Shown: positions 1 through 3,221 of the stretch, piece by piece
How the letters are laid out: each line of letters opens with the position of its first letter
Position numbering within the stretch: the first letter of the stretch is position 1
From: Actinomycetota bacterium
Lineage (GTDB): Bacteria; Actinomycetota; Acidimicrobiia; Spongiisociales; UBA5794
Direction of reading: 5' to 3'
Assembly (NCBI GenBank): GCA_003648875.1
Contig: QMQC01000097.1
Span: forward strand, 1-6,936
DNA length: 6,936 nt
The notes under the pieces: model-generated
Told to the model about the DNA's origin: nothing
The model's input: only the letters and a program-made list of their open reading frames with translations
Database searches by the model: none
Translations under genes and position numbers: made by a program

Positions 1-38
1 ATCCAGAGGAACACCTTCGTGTCGAGGAGGTTCTTCAC
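1..38 (-). CDS. vapC: VapC-family PIN-domain toxin, N-terminal fragment cut by window edge
   Basis: Only the first 12 codons and part of the 13th are inside the window; they read VKNLLDTKVFLW. The LLDT motif with its Asp6 is the first metal-binding acid of PIN ribonucleases, and the stretch nearly matches the start of the complete toxin at 629-1024 (MKYLLDTQVFLW). The GTG start overlaps the antitoxin stop as GTGA (bases 38-35), so translation is probably coupled to the upstream antitoxin. VapC toxins are Mg-dependent endoribonucleases, usually cutting tRNA or rRNA, and are held inactive by their antitoxin; that is family knowledge. The rest of the gene, including the other active-site acids, lies outside, so I cannot say whether it is intact. 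Confidence 0.85.
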   Translation of the reverse strand, partial: MKNLLDTKVFLW

Positions 39-265
39 AGGTTCGACGCCTGTGGTTCCGCCCAGTTGATTGGGTCATCGAATGATTCGGGAACGGTGAA
101 CACACCGGCATCGATACCGATACGTCGCTGGCCGGTGACGTCGGGACGAACGACTTTCATGGCTGGAACGCCGCCCCGGGTGACGATGACCTCCTCACCC
201 GCTTCGACGCTGCGAATGAGCTCGGAGAGGTTTGCGCGTGCCCTGGAAACAGAAACGAACTTCAT
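35..265 (-). CDS. Phd/YefM-family antitoxin of the left VapC pair (76 aa)
   Basis: This small protein shows the Phd/YefM pattern: an N-terminal DNA-binding part (MKFVSVSRARANLSELIRSV, residues 1-20), the hallmark GEEVIVTRGGVPAMKV stretch (23-38), and a C-terminal tail (QRRIGIDAGVFTVPESFDD, 46-64) that in this family wraps the toxin. The ATG at 265 was preferred over further-upstream in-frame starts because homology begins there and a promoter (TTGAAT-17-CACGAT) ends six bases before it; the upstream codons overlap that promoter. It precedes its toxin with a GTGA overlap, the usual antitoxin-first order. It should neutralise the toxin and repress its own promoter. It aligns with the antitoxin at 405-632 over its whole length at about 40 percent identity by eye, so the two pairs are old relatives, not a recent copy. 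Confidence 0.9.
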   Translation of the reverse strand: MKFVSVSRARANLSELIRSVEAGEEVIVTRGGVPAMKVVRPDVTGQRRIGIDAGVFTVPESFDDPINWAEPQASNL

Positions 266-277
266 GACACCATCGTG
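262..277 (-). promoter_or_regulatory. Conserved 16-bp element over -10 and start codon, left copy
   Basis: The minus strand reads CACGATGGTGTCATGA here; the divergent antitoxin has CACGATGCGGTCATGA at its own start, 14 of 16 identical. The element is an imperfect palindrome (CACGA-N5-TCATG with one mismatched pair), extended in this copy to TTCACGA-N5-TCATGAA. Its position over the promoter fits an operator for antitoxin autorepression, but binding is inferred. Confidence 0.35.
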
Positions 278-300
278 AACAACCGCGGCGCGCGATTCAA
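272..300 (-). promoter_or_regulatory. Predicted leaderless promoter of the left antitoxin
   Basis: On the minus strand a -35-like TTGAAT (300-295) is followed after exactly 17 bases by CACGAT (277-272), then six bases and the ATG at 265. CACGAT keeps the A at position 2 and the T at position 6 of the TANNNT -10 pattern. Transcription would start at about the start codon. The divergent antitoxin has the same arrangement. Inferred from spacing only. Confidence 0.5.
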
Positions 301-369
301 GGGGTACGCGCGACCGATCTCGGTGCATGGCCCGCATGGGCGAGGCCCGGAAGTCTCGAAACGACACTC

Positions 370-398
370 TTGAAATGGCACGCTGGATTCGACACGAT
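370..398 (+). promoter_or_regulatory. Predicted leaderless promoter of the second antitoxin
   Basis: TTGAAA (370-375) is followed by 17 bases and CACGAT (393-398), then six bases and the ATG at 405. Hexamers and spacing are almost identical to those of the divergent antitoxin promoter, which makes chance less likely. No Shine-Dalgarno sequence fits between -10 and ATG, as expected for a leaderless transcript. Confidence 0.5.
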
Positions 399-408
399 GC
401 GGTCATGA
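393..408 (+). promoter_or_regulatory. Conserved 16-bp element over -10 and start codon, right copy
   Basis: CACGATGCGGTCATGA matches the element at the start of the divergent antitoxin (262-277, minus strand) at 14 of 16 positions, including the imperfect CACGA-N5-TCATG palindrome with the same mismatched pair. It may be a shared operator allowing cross-regulation of the two modules. Confidence 0.35.
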
Positions 409-632
409 GCACTATTGGAATCTACGAAGCGAAGAAGCACTTCTCCAAGCTCCTGCGTCGGGCCATGTCCGGCGAGGAGATCGTCATTACGAGATCGGGA
501 GATCCGATCGTGCGCCTCGAAGCGATCGGTGTACTGGAGCAGCGACGTTTCGGAACCGACGTCGGCGTCGTTGAGGTACCCGAGGACTTCGACGCCATTG
601 CGGTACCCGAGGTGGGAGAGGCGAGTCAGTGA
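405..632 (+). CDS. Phd/YefM-family antitoxin of the second VapC pair (75 aa)
   Basis: Residues 1-20 (MSTIGIYEAKKHFSKLLRRA) fit the Phd/YefM N-terminal DNA-binding fold, followed by the family signature GEEIVITRSGDPIVRL (23-38) and a tail QRRFGTDVGVVEVPEDFDAI (46-65) that would occupy the toxin active site. The ATG at 405 is chosen over the in-frame ATGs upstream (327 and later) because family similarity starts here, the length then matches its 76-residue relative, and a promoter ends just before it. The stop overlaps the toxin start as GTGA (629-632), so antitoxin and toxin are co-transcribed and probably translationally coupled. Expected to bind and silence the toxin and to repress the operon. 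Confidence 0.92.
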   Translation: MSTIGIYEAKKHFSKLLRRAMSGEEIVITRSGDPIVRLEAIGVLEQRRFGTDVGVVEVPEDFDAIAVPEVGEASQ

Positions 633-1024
633 AATATCTCCTCGACACTCAGGTGTTCCTGTGGATGCAGGCCCATCCGCACAAGTTCGGTGTTCACACG
701 CTTGGCATTCTGCGCGACGACAAGCACGACCTGTATCTGTCGGCAGCGAGCGCATGGGAGATCGCTCTCAAGGTGCGCAAGGGACAACTCTCTCTGCCCG
801 AGACGCCCGATGACTACGTGCCTGAGCGCATGAGGGTTTGCGGAGTGAAGAGTCTCCCTGTTGAGCCGAGCCATGCGCTCGAGGTCGCCATTGTGGATGG
901 CCGGGAGCGTGATTTGATCGATCGGCTACTGATCGGCCAGGCAACAGTGGAAGACATGCCGCTGATCTCTGCAGATCCGAAGATGCCGAACTCTGCAATT
1001 ACGGTGATCGACGCCACGCGCTGA
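629..1024 (+). CDS. vapC: VapC-family PIN-domain ribonuclease toxin (131 aa)
   Basis: The protein is a complete PIN domain of normal VapC length. Visible acids are Asp6 in KYLLDTQVFLW, Glu44 in SAASAWEIALKVRKGQL, Asp95 and Asp98 in RDLIDRLLIGQA, and Asp116 in LISADPKM; these are the places where the family binds its Mg/Mn ions. The usual form of the third motif is HRDPFDRLLIAQA, so it is well conserved. The start is the GTG at 629, with a purine-rich GGGAGAG about eight bases upstream and a four-base overlap with the antitoxin stop. Family members are endoribonucleases that stop translation when the antitoxin is degraded. The RNA target cannot be predicted. All active-site acids are present, so the module looks functional. 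Confidence 0.93.
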   Translation: MKYLLDTQVFLWMQAHPHKFGVHTLGILRDDKHDLYLSAASAWEIALKVRKGQLSLPETPDDYVPERMRVCGVKSLPVEPSHALEVAIVDGRERDLIDRLLIGQATVEDMPLISADPKMPNSAITVIDATR

Positions 1025-1041
1025 CCGTGTGATGGACACCT

Positions 1042-1069
1042 TTGGCCACCGTAGCACGGTGTGCTACAG
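1042..1069 (+). promoter_or_regulatory. Predicted leaderless promoter of the third antitoxin
   Basis: TTGGCC (1042-1047), a 16-base spacer and TACAGT (1064-1069) are followed by seven bases and the ATG at 1077. The -10 fits TANNNT well. It lies only 18 bases after the stop of the preceding vapC, so this module has its own promoter. Confidence 0.55.
1051..1067 (+). promoter_or_regulatory. Perfect palindrome over the third antitoxin promoter (likely operator)
   Basis: GTAGCAC (1051-1057) and GTGCTAC (1061-1067) are perfect inverted repeats around a 3-base centre. The palindrome covers most of the spacer and the first bases of the -10 hexamer. Bound protein would block RNA polymerase, as in antitoxin autorepression. 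The binder is presumably the antitoxin at 1077 alone or with its toxin; this is inference. Confidence 0.6.
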
Positions 1070-1076
1070 TGGGGTC

Positions 1077-1331
1077 ATGGCAAGAGAGATTACCCAGAGA
1101 GAGCTCCGGAACGAGAGCGGGAAGATCATGCGAGGAGTCGACCAGGGCGAGACCTTCATCGTGACTCGCAACGGTGATCCTGTTGGAGAGCTCACGCCGC
1201 TGCACAGGAAACGGTTCGTTCCAGCCGAAGCCGCAGTCGCTCTCTTCCGTACTGCACCGGCCCTCGACTACGAACGTTTCCGGGAGGATCTCGACAGGAT
1301 CGCAGACCAAGACGTGACCGCTCGTGGCTGA
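1077..1331 (+). CDS. Phd/YefM (VapB-type) antitoxin of the third VapC pair (84 aa)
   Basis: The sequence opens MAREITQRELRNESGKIMRG and continues with the Phd/YefM core GETFIVTRNGDPVGELTPL (residues 24-42). The C-terminal part, rich in Phe, Arg and Asp (FRTAPALDYERFREDLDRI, 58-76), resembles the toxin-wrapping tail of actinobacterial VapB proteins; this tail differs from the QRR-G-D-GV-VPE tail of the two antitoxins to the left, so this pair is a separate lineage. The ATG at 1077 is preferred over the in-frame ATG at 1029 because a promoter and a perfect palindrome lie between them. It overlaps the toxin gene by eight bases. Role: neutralise the downstream PIN toxin and autoregulate the operon. 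Confidence 0.9.
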   Translation: MAREITQRELRNESGKIMRGVDQGETFIVTRNGDPVGELTPLHRKRFVPAEAAVALFRTAPALDYERFREDLDRIADQDVTARG

Positions 1332-1737
1332 GAGCCAAAGGGTTCCAAGGGGCATCCTCGATACCTCTGTCGTCATCGATCTCGAAATGCTCGATGCGTC
1401 CGAGCTCCCCATCGAAGTTGCGATCAGCTCGATCACGCTGGCGGAACTGGCAGCCGGCCCCCATGCCACCGATGACCCCGATGAGCGGGGTCGCCGACAG
1501 GACCGTCTCCAGCGGGCCGAGGCGGCGTTCGATCCCTTGCCATTCGATGTTGACGCGGTCCGCGCCTATGGCAGGGTCTTCGGTGTGGTGAAGGCAGCTG
1601 GCCAGACTGCGCGCGGAGGACGGGCAGTGGATCTCCTGATTGCAGCGGCAGCGCTTTCGGCTGAGCTCCCCCTCTTCACCCGGAACGGGGACGACTTCGA
1701 GACCCTAAACGGTCTGATTGACGTGATTGTTGTCTGA
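1324..1737 (+). CDS. vapC: VapC-family PIN-domain ribonuclease toxin, third module (137 aa)
   Basis: The PIN fold is clear: Asp13 in GILDTSVVIDL, Glu41 in SSITLAELAAGPH, Asp103 in RAVDLLIAAAAL, and a TRNGDDFE motif at 119-126 near the C-terminus. In this VapC branch the last metal-binding position is commonly an Asn in TRN followed by DDF, as here, in contrast to the TAD/SAD form in the toxin at 629-1024. The start is GTG at 1324, within the antitoxin gene and eight bases before the end of its stop; no strong Shine-Dalgarno is visible, so translation is probably coupled. Length is normal and all motifs are intact. Expected to be a Mg-dependent endoribonuclease that arrests growth when freed; the target RNA is unknown. 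Confidence 0.93.
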   Translation: MAESQRVPRGILDTSVVIDLEMLDASELPIEVAISSITLAELAAGPHATDDPDERGRRQDRLQRAEAAFDPLPFDVDAVRAYGRVFGVVKAAGQTARGGRAVDLLIAAAALSAELPLFTRNGDDFETLNGLIDVIVV

Positions 1738-1767
1738 GGTCTTCGGCGGCGTGATTTCGGGACCTCA
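1735..1767 (+). terminator. Hairpin at the end of the third TA operon
   Basis: TGAGGTC (1735-1741, including the vapC stop) pairs perfectly with GACCTCA (1761-1767) across a 19-base loop. A competing stem, CGGGAC (1758-1763) with GTCCCG (1782-1787), overlaps it. There is no T-run, so it may slow polymerase or protect the mRNA end instead of being a classical intrinsic terminator. Confidence 0.3.
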
Positions 1768-1816
1768 ACCCGGACATGGACGTCCCGTCTACCTTGTAGG
1801 AGCAGCAGACTGAGAG

Positions 1817-1844
1817 CCCTATTGCCCGTATAGGGGTAATAGGG
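1817..1844 (+). promoter_or_regulatory. Inverted and direct repeats over the AbrB-like gene promoter (likely operator)
   Basis: CCCTATT (1817-1823) and AATAGGG (1838-1844) are perfect 7-bp inverted repeats framing the -35 and spacer. A second ATAGGG at 1830-1835 makes a direct repeat nine bases from the ATAGGG at 1839-1844. Such repeats fit cooperative binding by a dimeric AbrB-fold protein regulating its own promoter. Confidence 0.5.
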
Positions 1845-1850
1845 TATCCT
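1822..1850 (+). promoter_or_regulatory. Predicted leaderless promoter of the AbrB-like gene
   Basis: TTGCCC (1822-1827), a 17-base spacer and TATCCT (1845-1850) are followed by six bases and the ATG at 1857. Both hexamers and the spacing are good, and there is no room for a ribosome binding site after the predicted transcription start. Confidence 0.55.
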
Positions 1851-1856
1851 CGTGAT

Positions 1857-2108
1857 ATGGCATCGAAACGCCAAGTCATATCAATCGATGATCGCGGGAG
1901 ATCGTACCTGACCAAGCTCGGGTTCAAGCAGGGGGGAACGCTCGTTGCCGATCCGGTGGAGGGCGAGAATCTTGCGTGGATAATCCGACCCGGGAGGATC
2001 GTTACCGACATTGAGCTGTCGATACTCGCCAATCCCTCCAACCTGGAGTCCTTGATTCGCGCAGGCCAAGAGTCCGAAGCCGAGGCTGACACCATTGAAT
2101 TGAACTAG
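1857..2108 (+). CDS. AbrB/MazE-like DNA-binding protein, candidate antitoxin (83 aa)
   Basis: Residues 6-23 (QVISIDDRGRSYLTKLGF) followed by QGGTLVADPVEGENLAWIIRPGRIV resemble the swapped-hairpin AbrB fold, in which a beta strand, a DxRGR turn and a short helix lead to an acidic beta hairpin. The C-terminal third (residues 53-83, ending AEADTIELN) is helical and acidic, as in antitoxins that bind a basic toxin. Length fits MazE/VapB-type antitoxins. It has its own leaderless-type promoter with repeats over it, and two small genes follow on the same strand, so an autoregulated TA operon is plausible. The fold is assigned from pattern only, and the usual partners (PIN or MazF) are not next to it. 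It could instead be a stand-alone transition-state-type regulator. Confidence 0.7.
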   Translation: MASKRQVISIDDRGRSYLTKLGFKQGGTLVADPVEGENLAWIIRPGRIVTDIELSILANPSNLESLIRAGQESEAEADTIELN

Positions 2109-2132
2109 CCGTTCGTTCAAACTGTCGGCATT

Positions 2133-2411
2133 GTGGATGTTGTCGGCCTGCCTGAGTTTCTTCGATGCGTACGCTCAGCCATCAGAACCCATGCCGACAG
2201 CAGAGACGTGGATCGCCTTCTTCAGCGACTTGCGATGAGACACGCCGAAGCCGACATGCGAAAGACTCGGTTGCAGATTCCGGGAACAGGGATCGAACTT
2301 TGGGCTACCGCCGAGATCCGACTCAGCGGAGGCGTGTATCGGGTCACTTGGCGATACGAAGAGCGCAACGGCGATCGGGTCATTGTCTGCTTTACGCTCG
2401 CTCAGGTGTGA
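2133..2411 (+). CDS. Unrecognised small protein downstream of the AbrB-like gene, candidate toxin (92 aa)
   Basis: I do not recognise the family. The first half looks helical and rich in Arg and charged residues (LPEFLRCVRSAIRTHADSRD, residues 6-25, and on to about 47). The second half, from IELWATAEIRLSGGVYRVTW (54-73) to VIVCFTLAQV, alternates like an antiparallel beta sheet and carries a GGVYRV-like segment loosely similar to RelE/ParE-type toxins, though no catalytic set can be defined. The GTG at 2133 is the first usable start, 24 bases after the AbrB-like stop. No clear ribosome binding site is present. The reading frame is the same as that of the AbrB-like gene, with one TAG (2106-2108) between them, so a split ancestral fusion is an alternative. 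Its place behind a likely antitoxin suggests a toxin, which is inference. Confidence 0.55.
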   Translation: MDVVGLPEFLRCVRSAIRTHADSRDVDRLLQRLAMRHAEADMRKTRLQIPGTGIELWATAEIRLSGGVYRVTWRYEERNGDRVIVCFTLAQV

Positions 2412-2560
2412 CTAACGATCCATCCCTTCCTCATGGACTCGCCGTTTGGGCAGGCGCGGCGTTAAACGACGTGCCGAGCAATGAGATCGATTGGGCACAG
2501 CTGCTCGACAGATCGTTGCCGCTGAGAGCTGGCCAGTTCTACCCGGTGGGCGTTGGGTGA
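2408..2560 (+). CDS. Possible 50-residue protein overlapping the preceding gene by GTGA
   Basis: The reading frame from GTG at 2408 overlaps the preceding stop by four bases (GTGA), the same junction as in the two divergent antitoxin-toxin pairs. The product runs TNDPSLPHGLAVWAGAAL and then through EIDWAQLLDRSLPLRAGQ to a hydrophobic end. It is compositionally normal for a folded or helical small protein and shows no known motif. There is no Shine-Dalgarno, so it would depend on termination-reinitiation. Being short and unrecognised, it may be a chance reading frame, or the displaced C-terminus of the upstream protein after a frameshift. The overlap geometry is the main argument in its favour. 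Confidence 0.35.
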   Translation: MTNDPSLPHGLAVWAGAALNDVPSNEIDWAQLLDRSLPLRAGQFYPVGVG

Positions 2561-2572
2561 CAGGACAGTTTT

Positions 2573-2590
2573 TCCCTGTCTGCACAGGGA
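2573..2590 (+). repeat. Strong 7-bp hairpin with an alternative pairing
   Basis: TCCCTGT (2573-2579) and ACAGGGA (2584-2590) form a perfect stem around a CTGC loop. The left arm can instead pair with upstream GACAGG (2559-2564, with CCTGTC 2575-2580), with a TTTTT run between. The two structures exclude each other. It lies just after the end of the small-gene operon and could be a terminator or part of a decayed mobile-element end. Confidence 0.4.
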
Positions 2591-2603
2591 CATGTTCTTG
2601 CAG

Positions 2604-2634
2604 CCTGCTGGTGTCTAGTCATCTGTGCAGCAGG
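2604..2634 (+). repeat. Inverted repeat, 7-bp arms
   Basis: CCTGCTG (2604-2610) and CAGCAGG (2628-2634) are perfect inverted repeats around 17 bases. It follows the hairpin at 2573-2590 by 13 bases and precedes the zinc-ribbon-like gene. Function unknown; it may lie in that gene's 5' region. Confidence 0.35.
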
Positions 2635-2679
2635 GGTTTGTGTCTTGAGGACAGATTCACTGTTGCCGATATCACAACT

Positions 2680-2850
2680 ATGGACACCACACCCGAACAC
2701 ATCTATAACAAGACCTGCGCCGAATGTGACCGTCCTGCGCTGACATTTGACAAGAACAATCGTGCGCTGTGTTCTCGGCACGCATTGTCGTTCATCATGG
2801 CGCTCCCGGTGGAGGATGAGTTGCCAGTCTCGACCTTCGTTGCTGCGTAG
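2680..2850 (+). CDS. Small zinc-ribbon-like protein (56 aa)
   Basis: The predicted product contains Cys13-x2-Cys16, 14 residues, then Cys31-x2-His34 (CAECDRPALTF and ALCSRHALSF), a likely single Zn-binding knuckle pair, followed by a short hydrophobic-acidic tail ending STFVAA. Codon use is typical of the window. The frame stays open upstream to an ATG at 2491, but the extra 63 residues are Cys/Ser-rich, cross the hairpins at 2559-2634 and look non-coding, so the ATG at 2680 is preferred. No strong ribosome binding site is visible; TTGAGG at 2645-2650 is a possible -35 but the -10 is weak. I do not recognise a specific family. Such microproteins often bind nucleic acid or proteins; that is inference. 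Confidence 0.5.
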   Translation: MDTTPEHIYNKTCAECDRPALTFDKNNRALCSRHALSFIMALPVEDELPVSTFVAA

Positions 2851-2880
2851 CCTGCTGGTCGCATTCGATGTAGATGGCGA

Positions 2881-2898
2881 TCGGTCGCAACAGACCGA
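2881..2898 (+). terminator. Hairpin 30 bases after the zinc-ribbon-like gene
   Basis: TCGGTC (2881-2886) and GACCGA (2893-2898) form a perfect 6-bp stem with a 6-base loop, followed by AT-rich sequence but no T-run. Position fits a weak terminator. Confidence 0.3.
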
Positions 2899-3185
2899 GA
2901 ATATTGAATCTCGTATATCAAAGAACGTATGGTTTGGTGGACTCAGTCCTGGTCTGCTCCCGAAAGTGCGCCAGCGAGGACCGCTACGAGGCCCGCACTG
3001 GTTCTGCCCAAAGTGTGAGAGTTTCTACAGCGTGCCGTGGGTGGGCCCGTTCGAGTGGGCGGTTCCAGAAACGGGGCCCGAGCAGAATGGCACGTTGACA
3101 TCGTCCGTGTGACTCCCACCGCGAACGGTTGGCCCCGACCACTCGACGACTGCCTTGGGCAACGCGTCTACCCGTGGTTCACCCC

Positions 3186-3214
3186 TGACGGTGCTGGTTC
3201 CTGTTTCCTACCCT
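3186..3214 (+). promoter_or_regulatory. Predicted leaderless promoter of the DUF3754 gene
   Basis: TGACGG (3186-3191), 17 bases, and TACCCT (3209-3214) are followed by seven bases and the ATG at 3222. This repeats the geometry of the TA promoters and supports the chosen start. Confidence 0.5.
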
Positions 3215-3221
3215 GTGTGTC

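Larger units (their letters stand above)
2851..3221. other. Gene-poor stretch with hairpins, no convincing gene
   Basis: All open frames here are short, mutually overlapping and lack recognisable families. Visible items are a hairpin at 2881-2898, a CPKC motif encoded at 3005-3016 in a frame that ends at 3112, a GCCC/GGGC hairpin around GTTCGAGT at 3045-3060, and the promoter of the next gene at 3186-3214. It may contain a decayed small zinc-binding gene. Confidence 0.5.

Noticed and set aside
297..404. Longer starts for the second antitoxin (ATG at 327 and later in-frame ATGs).
   Set aside because: They would place the -35 and -10 inside the coding region, and the extra residues have no counterpart in the 76-residue relative.
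2410..2467. Possible integron attC site: GACTAAC (2410-2416) and GTTAAAC (2461-2467) around a partly palindromic stretch.
   Set aside because: The two core sites do not pair well with each other, the inner L-type sites are absent, and no similar site separates the other TA modules. Chance resemblance.
2491..2679. Upstream in-frame extension of the zinc-ribbon-like protein from the ATG at 2491.
   Set aside because: It crosses three stem structures, is Cys/Ser-rich without motif, and overlaps the 50-residue frame; the shorter start is more credible.
3041..3060. GTTCGAGT with GCCC/GGGC flanks resembles a tRNA T-arm.
   Set aside because: The loop would be eight bases with a four-base stem, and no acceptor, D-arm or anticodon arm fits around it.
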